Assembly (NCBI GenBank): GCA_023101725.1
Contig: JALJCO010007127.1
Span: forward strand, 558,001 to 622,000
Reading direction: 5' to 3'
Length of the DNA: 64,000 bases
From: Atherinomorus stipes
Taxonomy: Eukaryota > Chordata > Actinopteri > Atheriniformes > Atherinidae
The position numbers and the translations under genes were made by a program. Position 1 is the first letter of the stretch. Each line of letters starts with the position of its first letter. Shown here piece by piece: positions 1 through 19,831 of the stretch. The notes below the pieces were generated by a model. The model was not told the DNA's origin, did no database searches, and saw nothing but the letters and a program-made list of their open reading frames with translations.

Positions 1-2635
1 ACCTGTTCACAGGCTGCCACTCAAAGTCCCATGTGCACACTTGACTGTAGTAGGAAATTGTAGTTAGATATTTTCAGACAACTGCACTTTATGCATCATC
101 AAATACAAGTTTTAATTACTGTTTGTTTTTTCTGAGGCAAAGGAAAGTCAACAGATACTTAATTGTTACTTCCTATGACCAGAAGAAAATCAAGACTACA
201 AGTACATTTATGATAAGCTGTTTTCTGTATAGTTCATGCTGCTGTGTCATTCATTTCTCTTTCAAATGGTGCCACTAAAGCTGAGAATGAGAAATTTTTT
301 TTTTTTCAAATGTTTAAGATAACACACGCAATCAGACAGATAATCAAAGAAAAATATCAGGATCTGCATTTATCTTTGACACTCAGTAACATGCAAATAA
401 GTGTTGCTCCTTCAGCTTTCATCATGCACCAAAATTACAACAGAAATCAAGAGACTGCCTGTTTGGCAGAATCTCAACATGCTTTTAGGTATGTGAGTGA
501 TACAATAGTGAATGAGTTTTTCTCTGACTGGTAAAGAAACATGTTTTGGACTGCAGAGACTTGATGTTTTGTTAATGATTAGTTGTGAAATTATTGCTGT
601 GAAGCTTTTGAAATTATTTGGTGGTGCTTTGCCGGAGTAAAAAGCCCTGTTTCCACTGAGCGGTATTAATATTAAGCATTAATTTACATATTACACACAT
701 TGACACATACACTAAATAGCAAGTTTATTTCTCATACCAAATATCCAAATTTGGCATTATCTCAACAAGAGAAGCTGATTTGGGGCATGTAGGTGCTTTG
801 TCACCGAATCCACTCCAGTCCACTTTATCCTCCTCATTTGTGAAGATTCTGACAGTTTTTAAGCTAGGAGGCCTATTTGATTTGTTTGTTTTTCTTTGTA
901 AATACATTCAAATCTAAATCCCAGTTGCAGTGTTTGTGAAACCTAAAGTAAATCAAATGAATTAATTAATTAATTATATTGATGCGTTGCATACATAATA
1001 TAACATAGGTAACAAGATTATCCCCCCCAAAAATCAATATAATTAATCTATCTTAAAATGTGGTCACTATATTGTTTGTTATATTCAGATTTATTTATCT
1101 ATTTATGGAAAGAGACTTCCTTTTTTTTCTTTTTTAAAAATAATTCCTTCCCATTTCACTTAATATACAATCATTGTGGTGCATGTTGGGTAGGGGAGGG
1201 AGACAGCAGGTCCTGTGCAGATGGGGAAAGTCCCCAATTATGTGGTAAATCTTGAGAGAGGTTGTGATATTTATTCTTATTGCCCAAAGAACTTGGCATT
1301 TATGAGACTCACCACAAACACATTCCCCGCAGCACAGGCTAAAGTCAGGCTCTGTGTACCAGCTCAATCAGATGAAATAGCAGCTGCTGATGATTTATGG
1401 TAGAGTTTAGAAGAAAGTCTCCATCAGCCCTGCTTATTCAGGTGCTCTTTCAAAAAGGAAAATTAAAAAAGTTAATTATATTTACAGTTGCTCCTTTAAG
1501 CAGGTTGATGAATAAGCCTCAAGTTTCTCTCAGCTGTGAGCTACACTCTTCTGTTAACAGTTCAAGGGGTATAATGTGTTGATGTCAGAAATATTATCAA
1601 ACCACATTCAAGGATTTGGATGTAACATCAGACAAACGTCAAGTTTAAATCAAGCACCCTTTTTTTTTTTTTCCAGAAATGCTAATATACATTGTGCCAC
1701 TAACATTTTACAAAGGTCAGTTGATTGCATTCTGCTTAAAAGGTGTGATTTGACCCAACTGGGTGTGATTGTATGTAATCAGCATGGAGTCAAAATGCAC
1801 GGATAAAAGGGAAAGCACAGAAGTTACAATGCCTCTCACACACAGCGGGGGTGATTGGATTTTCAGTGCCTTCACAGGGCACAATTTATGGCCATTATGG
1901 TGGTCTATTTCTAGCCATAGTGATGGATTCTACTCAATTATTGTCCATTATTGAGAAAGATGGTTGCACAACCATGCCAGAAATGACTGGATCCTGCTCC
2001 AGTGCATTACATTGAAATTTTCTCTGCATGTTGAGCTCAGCCAAAGTAACATGAACTGATTTTTTTGATGTTTTTTGAAAGACAAATGGAGTTATTTCTA
2101 ACCTTTTTTCTTGTGATCTTGTGATGTTTGGTTTTTTTTTCTCACGCAATACCAGCTAAACTGCTTGTCAGTGTGTGTGTTTTTCATTTGAAATGTAGTA
2201 TTTTATTAGAAAAATAGAAAAAAGAGTTTAAAAAAATATTGACGTGAATATTCTTGGTCATTATTTGTTTCTTTCATTACACAGCACAGACCCCTGTCAC
2301 CTCCTGACAAGAGCAGGGTGTAAGGAAATCGGAAGTAGTGTGCAAAGAAGTATCAGCACAACAAGACAGTTATGGTTCATTTTAAGAATGAATAAAAACT
2401 CTAGCCAACCAAACCTTACCAGCATCTTTACAGTAATAATGGCGAAGGAGCCATTGGCTCTGGTATCACATTTGGTTGCCCATTTTGTTTGTGCACAGAA
2501 CCACAACTTGTAACATTGAAGAATGACCAACTTTATTGCTCATTTTCATTTACCATATGAAAATGTCATATTTAGGTTCAGGCACCTAAAACTACCTGTT
2601 AGGTTTAGGAACACAGAATTTAGGTCATAATTTTT
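1..2635. other. Gene-free sequence upstream of RNF32
   Basis: No exon, RNA gene or clear repeat was recognised on either strand. The open frames here are short and lack protein-like composition. In gene order this is the side facing SHH in other vertebrates, so distal regulatory DNA is possible, but nothing specific was seen. Confidence 0.5.
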
Positions 2636-2639
2636 TAAT

Positions 2640-2945
2640 GACCCTCCTGCCCTTGTTAGATTATTGTGGTGTTTATTCTAATGCACCTGTTTCCATACTG
2701 TATGTTAGATGTCTATCATGGTGCACTAAGGTTCATAACAGGATGTAAATCTTTCATTCTTCAATGTCATTTATATTCTAAGGTGAGCTGGCCATCATTA
2801 TCAATTCATAGACTCATGCATTGCTACATCTTTGTCTAAAACTAACCTTGGACTGTTCTCGCCCTACTTGTCCTCATACCTCTCACTTTCCACAGTCTTT
2901 CTACAGGTGCTCAAAGGACTTGATCTCCTTTACTGTTCCATCAGT
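2640..2945 (+). pseudogene. Decayed LINE reverse-transcriptase C-terminus
   Basis: Two overlapping frames read as the C-terminal end of a fish non-LTR retrotransposon ORF2. The first has LDYCGVYSNAP (the usual family form is LDYGD.VY..A). The second has VYHGALRFITG followed by LYSKVSWPSLSIHRLMH. A frameshift joins the two, and a TAA stop follows IFV, so the copy is dead. The exact clade cannot be fixed from this fragment. A different short repeat begins directly downstream. Confidence 0.7.
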
Positions 2946-2946
2946 A

Positions 2947-3145
2947 CACTCTTAGAAATAAGGGTTCCAAAGGGGTTCTTTGTGGAAGGTAGAAGTTCTT
3001 CCTAGAACCACTTGCACCTGAAAATCCCTTTTTCATTGAAAGCATCCATCAAGGATTCTTCAAGCGTTCTCTGCATTTAAGAAGTTCCTTTAGGAACCAT
3101 TATTCTTACAGAGAACCTTTTTTGGAGAAAAGGTTCTTCAAGTCA
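2947..3145. repeat. Teleost short interspersed DNA repeat ('acactcttagaaataaggg' type)
   Basis: The stretch opens with ACTCTTAGAAATAAGGGTTCC and carries repeated GGTTCTTC / GAACC motifs in both orientations, ending near AAAAGGTTCTTC. This is the look of a very common fish non-autonomous DNA element. It abuts the LINE remnant. No coding capacity. Confidence 0.6.
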
Positions 3146-3587
3146 TGTTGGATGCGTGACAATATTGCAAGTATTTGTTGAGCTGTTCAGGGCAGAACAG
3201 AGCAGAGTGGAGTATGTGGAACCTGGGGGTTAGGAGATTGTCAACCTCAAATATTCACGTTTTAAAAAGTATTTTAAATGCATGTGTCTGGAATGCTCTC
3301 ATTTTGCAAAACAGTGTTCAAAGACTGGCCTTTGAACCCCAGTCTCCATGACCGACAGCTGAGCTGACCAGTCAGCTGAAGGGTTATACCATGGAGCTGA
3401 CTTCCAGCACCATTTTTAAAAGAGCGCCAATAAGGGACACAGTGTAGATGACACAGGAATGGACAATAAAGCATGCACCCAAGGGGACAGAATTTTAGGG
3501 GTTTGTTTCGGCTTGTTAAAAATGATGATAATGGATTAGCTCTATATAGTGCTTTTAAATGCAATCTAAACTTTCAACAATTGTGAG

Positions 3588-3700
3588 AGGAGGGTAGCCT
3601 AGTGGTCAGCACTGTAGCTTTTGGTGCAGGAAGCCCAGGTTCAAGTCCCTGTACTGGTAATCAGGTGAAATAACACGGGCTAATATCTTTACCTGTTGTC
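3588..3700 (+). repeat. tRNA-derived SINE fragment
   Basis: An RNA polymerase III internal promoter is visible. The A box TAGCCTAGTGG is at 3595-3605 and the B box GGTTCAAGTCC at 3638-3648, 43 bp apart start to start, which is the spacing of a tRNA gene. The sequence around them does not fold as a functional tRNA, and a non-tRNA body follows, so a SINE is the better reading. The 3' end is not defined. Confidence 0.65.
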
Positions 3701-5123
3701 TGGCGTGCAAACCTTGTGGCTCTGTCATAAATATTTGTAGATTTAGATGTCGGTTATCTTTGCCTTGTTGGTTTTTTTATGGGTCTTTGTTTAATTTTTC
3801 CTAAAATTTCTACTGGTATGTGATTTCACTTTTGTGCTGTGTAGTTGTTCTGCCTTTTTTCAGTTGTATCAATTTTACTTTGTTTTTGTTTTATCTTTGT
3901 GTGGGTGTGGTTTTTGAAGAATTTTTAGCAGTTTTTATCTAATCAATTTAGGTTTGTTAGAATAACTGTTTACATACTTTATATTTCTGTATCTCCATAC
4001 TTAGGGAGCCTTTTAAGACCTGGCAGGGGACAATGATGAAAACTAGCCTTTTGGCTAAATCTGGCATATTTAGGAGTTTATCTTCTTGTTTTTATATGCT
4101 TTGTCCTTATTAAAGAAACAAATAAATGTCATGAAACCCATACAAAAGGGTTTCCCCTTTAAGAAAAAGCGGGAGAACCTTATATGGTATAGGCATTACC
4201 TTTATCTCTGAGAGCGTAGGGTCAGAACTTAAACAAACAAAAAAAGGCATTCTCCTACTCTGTCCCCAAGGGGAAAACTCCACTGGAGTAAGGTGAAACC
4301 TGGAAGTAAAGTTAAAAAATCGTGGTTCTTCCTTCATCCGCTAGGGGCTACCTCCATGAACAGAGCAAATCCTCATAGACTCCCATGTTAAAAAGACCAA
4401 CTTCACAGCAGAAATATTAACAGCCTGGTTCAAAAAATCATTTTAGGTTTAATAGGTCAAGTTTACCTTCATGTCAACTGTGACGGGGGTGAATTTTTCA
4501 TAACTCATCCATTTAGATGTTATTCAATCTTTACATTACATGTAATTAGGGTCGTGTCCTTTTGATTGACAGGCGGCAGACCGGGTGCGATTTTAGCCAT
4601 GGAGGCTAATAGTTAGCTCCCTGTTTGCTCCCAGGAAGGCCTCAGCCTGTAGCAGAGCTGCACAACGGCGGTTTTTAGCTGGTTAACAGCAAGTCTGAGC
4701 GTGCCTTACCTTTATACCACCTGTCTTCGTTTGTTCCTCTTAACTTCAGATGAGCTCGATTAGCGTTTAGCTTGGCTGTAAATCATTTACCCCATGGCTC
4801 ACAGCAGCCCTGTCTTTGCCCATTTTAGTATTTTCCGGGAGTGACGACTAGGGATCGACCGATACAGCTTTTTTGGGGCAGATACAGATATTTTCTCTTC
4901 AGCCTCAGCCGATAGCCAATACAACCTGAAGATATTTGGGGCCGATATTACATTACCAGTATTGGCCCTGTATAGTATACCAGCAGCAGGATTTTCTTAT
5001 AATTTTTCATATCAAAGTATTTTGACTTTCTGAGCAGCAGATGATTAAAATGAAAGTCCAAGATGTTCCTGACTCAACCTGCAGTTCAAATCTGGTGATG
5101 ATATGTCTGGGCTAAATCTTTGT

Positions 5124-5252
<129 letters not shown>

Positions 5253-5927
5253 GTGTTATTACGATTTCTACAACTGGAAAATACAGTAAACAGGTTACTG
5301 TACCACTTTTTTATATTTTTGTAGAAAAAATATTATTTATAATTTATCATGTATTCATGTGTTTATTGAAGTTTTCTCAAGCTGGAAGATACATCTAAAC
5401 GTATATCAGGTTTATTATTTGATTTCATTTTGATCTCACAATGTTTTACTAGTAGAAGTTTTTCCACCTCATCAACATCAGGGCTGATTAGGCCTACTCT
5501 ACAACGCTGAGGGAGTATAAGTCTTGCTTTCTGGCCTCTCATTTACACAGTAACAGAGTTTTGGGGGTAAATATGCAAATATCTGACAATAACCTGCAGA
5601 GTGACATTTTCTGACGGTGCCAGGTGAGTCTCGACATCTTTCATGTCATCCTGCACATGTACTCTCAGACCCAGCGGGGTCAGATTCTGTAGAACATTTT
5701 TGCCGCTGGGGACAACGCAGAGATTATATGAGCCGTAATCAGCTCCTCCATACAAGCGGATGCGCTCGCTTCTGTTGTTTTTCTGCTTTTTATCGGGATG
5801 TTTCACATCTGGATGTGTGGATGAAAAGTTTCACTGCCCACTGGAGATCTGACATGCGCTCCGTTTCTGCTCATGTTTGCGTTTTTCCTGCACGAAAACA
5901 GTTTAATCCACTGCTGCGTAAAGGGGA

Positions 5928-5932
<5 letters not shown>

Positions 5933-5967
<35 letters not shown>
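5933..5967. repeat. (CT)n dinucleotide repeat
   Basis: Seventeen or so CT units inside the 4849-7055 element. Confidence 0.97.
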
Positions 5968-5974
<7 letters not shown>

Positions 5975-6329
5975 TCCAAAAACGCAAAGAAGAGAGTTTT
6001 GCGTTTTCCATGGGTGAGTAACCAGAGTGCACTGGATCAGGTGATTTCGCCTCTGATTCTCTTCATAAGGAGAACCGATGGTCAGCTTCAGGTCTGCTGA
6101 AGAAGCAGCAATAACTTTCCTCCTGCTTCCATTCTTTGGCCTATTTATGCAAATCTGACGAAGATCCGCCTAAATACAGATTTTTCATTTTCAGTCAGCA
6201 TCGCGCTAGTCTTCACCGCAGCGCGAAGTCCGACACTTACGACCCATACACTGATGGATAAATGAAGACAGTTTGGAACACATTTGAGCTTTTACCCCTT
6301 CCTAAAATTATTTTCATTTGATTGTGTAG

Positions 6330-6727
6330 TAGGGATGTAACGATTACCAGTAAAATGGTTAACTGTGATAAAATTAGCAATGATTAGTGATACCGTTTCA
6401 AATTTTAATTATCGTTCAAACCGTGACTGATTATTGCACTTTGAAAATCTCCCAGTGATGCTGCTCATTGGCTGGTAAAGCCACAGCAGTCGCAGTTTGC
6501 AGTGTTTAATTTATGAAAACCTGGCAGAAGGCAACAAAGGCACCCACATGGACAGTTCTCCTGAGATTTTTTCCCCCTTTTAAAAAGAACAAAATGACAT
6601 TTAGACCCATGTTGTATATTTGGAAAGATTCTGGGGAGTATTTCTATAATACCGCAAAAAAAAGGTAACTGTGCTCAATTTGGACAAAATAACCGTAATA
6701 TGAAATTTTCATATTGTTACATCCCTA
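6330..6727. mobile_element. hAT-like MITE, 398 bp, with perfect 8-bp target duplication
   Basis: The ends are inverted: the left TAGGGATGTAACGATT matches the reverse complement of the right end, TAGGGATGTAACAATA. The 8-bp sequence TTGTGTAG flanks both ends (6322-6329 and 6728-6735), which is the duplication length of hAT transposases. No coding capacity, so it was mobilised in trans. A second copy in the opposite orientation lies at 34266-35065. Confidence 0.88.
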
Positions 6728-7225
6728 TTGTGTAGTAAAGTCCGGCAGCACTTTACACTGCTGTTGATCAGCTGGTTGCGGCTGCGGCTGAATATGATGA
6801 AGGACACGATTAAAACTAATTTTACAACTTTTAATATAAAAAGCTTTGGCATGCCAGAGCTACAGGCTTCCAGCACTGCTGGGGGGGGGGGGGCGCAGCA
6901 TCTCCAGCAACTGCTGCCTCTATATATGCCCGTCTGTAAATGATGAAGCAGAACTCCCGACGTATCGGCCGATCCTGATACTAGCAAAAAATGCAAATAT
7001 CAGCCTTGAATATCCGCCTAAAATATCGGCTGGCCGATGTATCAGACACACTCCTGGGAGTGACGAGTGACACGACAAGATGGCAACATTAAAACGCCCA
7101 ATTGGCTTCACTTTTCCCTCTTCAGACTTACCGGATACGTCCATTTTTTTACAGTCTCCTCCATCAAAATGGAATACTCTAAAACTTTCCACCTTGATTT
7201 CTTTGGGACAGTTCAAGTTTCTATG

Positions 7226-8131
7226 AAAGGAATAGTTCACCCACAGAATGATGTAACTTTATTTTCCACTTACCCTCACGGTGAGCAAGACTCTAGAGCA
7301 CTTTTTTAATATCTTAAATGCAGCAGGCGATCAGGAAGGCTTCTCGTTCCCCCCAACTTTCATTTAATGGAGTTTGCCGGGCCCGAGCCAAAAAGGTCCA
7401 TAAAAGTCCACAAAAACATGTCAATATTCCTCCATACTGTACTTCCAATGTAATCTAAGTGTCCTGAGTGGGTAACGTCCAAAATTTCCCAGAAACAACA
7501 TCTTTTAATATATTTTTAGAGCCTAAACAGTAGTACATCTTACTTTCCCGAAGCACGCATAAGCGCATTCACAAAATTACGGAAGCCTCGGCGTTCAGAG
7601 CCTACTCTGCCGATAATGCAAGCATAGAAGAAATTTGCTGTTTAGAGAGCTGCTGAGAGCATCAGAGCTGCAGACAAACTGGGACAAACACAAGAGGGTC
7701 CAAGAGGGGTTGGATATTGGTTTAAAACAAAGAAAGAAAGAGGAAGAGAATGCGCGATCTCGTCTGCTGAGGCTTCTGTAGTTTCGTGAACGCGTATCTG
7801 CGTGCTTGCAGGAGATGCGATGTAGTACTGTTTAGGCTCTAAAAATATACTAAATGACATCGTTTCGAGTAAATTCTGGACGCTACCCACTCAGGACACT
7901 TGGATTACATTGGACGAGCAGTATGGAGGAATTTTGACAAGTTTTTGTGGACTTTTATGGACCTTTTTGTTGGGCCCCGGAAACTCCATTATATGAAAGT
8001 TGGGGGAATTGAGAGGCCTTCTTGGGACCGGGGGGAATTTGAGAAATAAAAAAAGAGTTCCAGAGTTTTGCTTATTAAGGGGGGAGGGGGAAAAAAAAAA
8101 AAATATTTTTTGGGGGGGGTAATTCATTAAA
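7226..8131. mobile_element. Long-palindrome MITE, copy 1
   Basis: The left arm (about 7226-7595) starts AAAGGAATAGTTCACCC, like a widespread fish DNA element. It is repeated inverted in the right arm (about 7764-8131): for example AGCCTAAACAGTAGTAC near 7520 against GTACTGTTTAGGCT near 7825, and GTCCTGAGTGGGTA against TACCCACTCAGGAC. A spacer of about 170 bp lies between. From about 8020 the right arm still aligns in register with the left but degenerates into A, T and G runs. A second copy is at 42087-42832. Confidence 0.8.
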
Positions 8132-8560
8132 AAAAAAAAAAAAAAAGAGAAAAAATATAAAAAATTCTGTTCTTGTCTTTATTTTTTTTCATTTATTTAT
8201 TTAACTGAGACAAACAAAATAAATGTTTGTTTTGTGGTTGTGTTAAAATGGTGGGGTTTTTTTTTTTTTTGGTTGTTTTGGTTTTTAAAAAAAAAAAGTT
8301 ATTTATGTTCAGATCAAACCACAGAATTACATGGTCAAGGTAAAGATAAGTATAAAAATACAAAATAAAAATTTAAATTAATAAAAATTTAATTTCACTC
8401 AATTTACTTCCCTTTTCAATCAAATTCTCATTTTACTTAATATGAATAGTGGATCGAAATCAAGAAAAAAAACTGGGGAAGTAAAAAAAGGAGAGGGGGG
8501 GGGGTGCAAACTGCCCACTATCCCCCCCTTCTCCTAATTCCTAATACTTAATGTATTTTA
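8085..8560. repeat. Low-complexity homopolymer-rich tract
   Basis: Repeated A, T and G runs (for example 8091-8103, 8129-8146, 8256-8271, 8494-8504). Part overlaps the bad right arm of the palindromic MITE. May be partly unreliable consensus. Confidence 0.7.
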
Positions 8561-9030
8561 TATTTATTTTGTCGTTTTTACCATTACCTCATCATAAACT
8601 AATAAATAAATACCATACCATCTCTCCGGCAAAGAAAAAAGTACACGTATTATTAATTGAGGATATGGGCCTGCCCTGTGCTTGACTGTTCATCTGTTAG
8701 TTGTAGATGGGCTACTTCTTTAATATCATAAGCTAATAGTTATTATCTTTGAATAAAATTTTGGAAAAGCAATATTATTTGTTATATTGTCCATGTTTTA
8801 ACATAAATCTGAAAGTTGTAATGAGCTGCTAGGTAGCCTACAGCTAATAAACTTTCCAACAGCTCTTGTCAGCCAGAAATGATTATGTTTGTACTGTACT
8901 GAAATCATGGTTCTGCCATTTCTATAGAATTTGCCAACATTATCATTGTAAACTGTTCATTTGCGAGCACTTCTCTCCTGTGGTCCTGACCCACACAGTA
9001 AACTTTATTCAGTAAGTAAACCCTCTATTG
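8560..9030. other. AT-rich intergenic sequence
   Basis: Nothing recognisable on either strand. Confidence 0.5.
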
Positions 9031-9850
9031 CTTTCCTCAGCTTTTGATATATTTATGCCTTAATAATGAAGAAGAATCGGGAAGCAGAGGGCAAGTTGCT
9101 ATTATTCCTGGCATTTGGGCACTGCAGTGGCTGTCGTCTTGCCAGGGCTCAGGCTGGCAGTCAGCACAAACTGCAGGTAGTTGAGAGAAGTTCCAGCCAG
9201 TTGCAAAGGGGGGCCTCAATGGGCCTCTGAATGCCACCAGTGGACATTAATCAAAATCTCCGATCAATAACTTCTCAAGTGCTAATAAGCACTGGCACAT
9301 CTAGTGATATGTGAGCCCCTTCATCATTTCAACTACTCAGAGATTTATAGGAAATCCATTGTTAGGTCTAAAGTATGAGGTAATGTAGCACTTAGTAAAT
9401 GAAGTAAAACCAAAAGCCTGGGGTGATTTGTATTTCATTTACAAAGGACATGTCTAATCATTAGGAGCTCCATCTCTCTGAAAAGCAACCAGACGGCTGT
9501 AATGATGGCTGTGTTCTTTTATAGCTTACTTACTCAGCAATGACGCAGGACATAATAGCAAATAGTAAAGCCTTGCTGTCCACCACTCATGACTGGTACA
9601 CTCCCAGGCAGCCATGGGGGACTCCTATGCACCATGGAGTGATTAAAGTCATGTTAGGGAAGCATTATGGGTCAAGTCATAAAATAATTTGATTTCTGTT
9701 CCCCTCTACTGTCTTCTATCAAAGTGATTGGTCTCCTGGTCATCTCACTGGCTGACATAATTGTTAATTAACCATTATGGGCTGCCCTTTCTCATCAATA
9801 TCTCACAGCAATTATTCATTTGACAACAATGCAATATATCATAGTGTAGG
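9030..9850. promoter_or_regulatory. Candidate conserved non-coding block upstream of RNF32
   Basis: A stretch of complex, repeat-free sequence dense in homeodomain-type cores (GACATTAATCAAAATC, CTAATCATTAG, GTTAATTAACCATTATGG) and ATCAAAG-type TCF words. It lacks an open frame with protein-like composition. It sits between RNF32 and the SHH side of the locus. Known SHH distal enhancers lie in this general neighbourhood in other vertebrates, but no specific one was recognised. This is a composition-based guess. Confidence 0.25.
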
Positions 9851-11880
9851 ATGTATGAACACAGACTAGGTTTATGTGTTTGAACTGGCTTGATATTGGG
9901 AAACTTGGGTTCTCTCACATGTACAGATGCTTAGTTATGTAAATGGGAATGAGCACCATATTAGTTTCAAATCTAATCTCTTCAGGTGTTAAAGATGAGT
10001 CAGAGTGACCAAAATACATGCATGAGAACTGACAGGTAATCTTGATTTTCAACCTCCTCTCAGAACAAATTTGTAAAGTGATTCTTCCCCCCCCAACATA
10101 ACTTTTTTTTTTTTTGCCCTACGTTTAAGTCATCAGCTCTTTGCATGTCAAGGTGAGTTGTCTTTTCAAAAATACCACAGATAAAGGAAAGAGGTCCGAT
10201 GGAAAGAAAGTTAAATAAAAAGCTCTTTAAGATGGTATTCATAAAGAAAAAGGCAAACAGTGTCCCTGTTGAAAATTAAAGCGCACACTGAAATCCATTC
10301 TGATGACAGTTGGAAGAATGCAGGCTTTCTGGGGGACTTGAGCCCCATCTTTGCCCTATCTTTTAAGCGTGATTATTTACTTAAAATAACAAACCAAAGC
10401 TTCAGGTCTGGCACTTGTGGACGACAGGCCTTTGATTGAGCTCCTAGCTTGAATTCTTAACTAATAAATTGTTCCATTCTTTTGTTTGGGGCATTAACAG
10501 CAGTGGTCTACGTTTTTCTAGTCCTAATCTCAAGAATGTGGCAGCCTCTTGAGAAGCTCAGGGGTTTCCTCCACTCCCAGAGCCAGGTCTTCGCTTTGTT
10601 TTCTTAGAGGACTCCCTGGATTGACAGGTCTCGATGTTAGCTCTCTCCTCGACCATCTGTTTTCAGTGATTCTGACTGAGCACATCAAAGTCAATCAAGA
10701 CTGCAAAGCATTTTAAAAGTCACACACCCCCACCCTGAATGTGAGAAATAAAGCAAACTTTTCATCAGGCTCACAATTGAGACAGTTTGTACTGTGTGTT
10801 TGTGTGTATGGTTTTCCATGTAAGGGTGACCTGGGAGGGATCCCTTAGCTCACAGCACAGGTATGAGCAGCTTAGCTTTGTTCAGCACCTATTCTGACGA
10901 CAGCTCTGTGAGTCACCTAGACACACAGACTAACCCCCTTTAGTCAGGTTCCAACTGATCACTGACAACTCCCTGACAATAAAATAATCATTAGTGAGAT
11001 TCAGACACAAAGTTTTCAAAGAACTAAATGGTGTTTTCATTCTGAGAGAAGAGGATCAACACAAAAAACTTGTAAGTCAGTCTGTGAAAAGTAGTTTTTA
11101 CTTCAATGAAAACAAAAACATTGGTGTAATAATATATTATTAAATTTTTGGTACCTCAACTCCATTGGTAGAATATATTCAGGATGAAAAACATTCATTA
11201 TGTTAACAACTATCTCCCTTAAAATTCTTAAATATTTTTTTATTTTTTTCTACAGTAATTAAAAAAACGATTGATTTTCAAAAATGTAAGAAATTTGACC
11301 ATGCAAACTTTTCACATATGAAAAAACTTAGCACATATTTCAGAAACCTTAATATGTAAAATAAATAAATAAAGAGCAGTTAGTTATTTTTTAAGACTTT
11401 ATTTAAATGGGACAGTGTAATTTCTCTGTAAATATACCACATTTAGCAAAATGCTACTTTCATTTATATTCTGAAATTTGTCTGACTCTGTAAGCTTTCC
11501 ATGCTGTGTTAACTGAAATATTGCTGTGCTTTCCGCTTTGCTTTGACTTTTAAAATAATGTTGTCTCTTTTCTTTTTTAAAACTTATAGGCCTACCTACG
11601 TTTTTTTCTTTAACTGTTGTTTTGTCAGCAATATCGCAGTTCTTGCATAAGTTTTATACATGGGTATTCTGAGGAGTGAAGTTTCCTCCAAAAATTCTTG
11701 AGTGTTTGTTTTGTAGGCCTAAATGCAATTTTATGTTGTTTTACACCTCAGTACTGCTTGATCAAATAAACCACAATGAACCTCACATATATTTAAAAAT
11801 ACATACACGGCATCTTAGGCGCCGAAGAGTCAGCTCAGCCAATCAAAAACAGCGATGAGGCTTAGGGCTGGAATATACTT
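9851..11880. other. Gene-free interval before RNF32
   Basis: No exon found. From about 11100 to 11700 the sequence is AT-rich. A short repeat word, TCAAATAAACCACAATGAACCTCACAT (about 11762-11788), occurs again at about 15382-15408 in an RNF32 intron, so both belong to the same small dispersed repeat. Confidence 0.5.
11762..11788 (+). repeat. Short dispersed repeat, copy 1
   Basis: A 27-bp word starting TCAAATAAACCACAATG, identical to 15382-15408. Flanking sequence is only weakly alike, so the parent element is unknown. Confidence 0.7.
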
Positions 11881-11899
11881 GCTGCAGGCGAGTGGCAGT

Positions 11900-11970
11900 G
11901 ACACAATGGGCGGAGTTGGTAACTTGGCAACCAGTCAAACATTGTTGATAGGACGGCAATGCGGAAGGTT
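11900..11970 (+). promoter_or_regulatory. rnf32: Possible RNF32 promoter region
   Basis: A GC box GGGCGG (11908-11913) is followed by GTAACT-T-GGCAAC (11919-11931), one mismatch from the RFX X-box (GTNRCC, 0-3 nt, RGYAAC). An ATG at 11959 followed by CGG AAG and a weak GT (11968) could splice in frame to the exon at 12478, giving a short M-R-K start. No TATA box was seen. The arrangement is plausible but the donor GTTTGG is poor. Confidence 0.35.
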
Positions 11971-12199
11971 TGGATCTGCTTTTTTGTCCCTCTTAGATGT
12001 CTGGAAAAATATATAAGAATATTTATGTATTGTTATTGTTGTTCGTTTGTAATATTGGTGGTCTTTCCACCAGACTTTAGCACCTGCGGTAGACTTTATT
12101 TTGTGAGTCTGTTTTCGCTAGTTTAAAGAGTTAGAAGAGCAGCTGTACCGGAAATATTCGCAGGAAAAGGTTAATTATATGATTCCTGATAAAATGGTT

Positions 12200-12257
12200 A
12201 TGGAGTGGCTGTGTTTGGGGGGGGGGGGTGTGTGTGTGTGTGTGGTGGGGGGGGGGT
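12200..12257. repeat. G / GT-rich simple repeat
   Basis: Runs of G flank a (GT)n tract in the probable first intron of RNF32. Confidence 0.85.
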
Positions 12258-12477
12258 CTATGATTTGGCTACCAACATCTTTCAGCATTTCACATGTGGC
12301 CAAACACTAATTTATTTTTATTTGGCATTGGCGTTGTTTAAGGGTGCATTTATTTTCTTTCCTTTTCACTGATTTTGATAGATAGGCTATCTCTGAATTT
12401 CCCTCTCTGCCCAAGATGTACTTTTTAGCCCCAATGTATTATTTGAAGTTTTTTCATTCTTAAAATATATTTTACAG

Positions 12478-19770
<7,293 letters not shown>

Positions 19771-19831
19771 CAAGGAAGAGATGGAATTTTGGATCAGTTG
19801 TTATGATATTTGTCAGCCAAGGGGCTTTTCC

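Noticed and set aside
3588..3660. Functional tRNA gene
   Set aside because: A and B boxes are present but the arms do not fold properly; a SINE fits better.
5543..6021. Overlapping frames of 87 and 134 codons
   Set aside because: They lie within a hAT-like repeat and run into a CT repeat; no transposase motifs.
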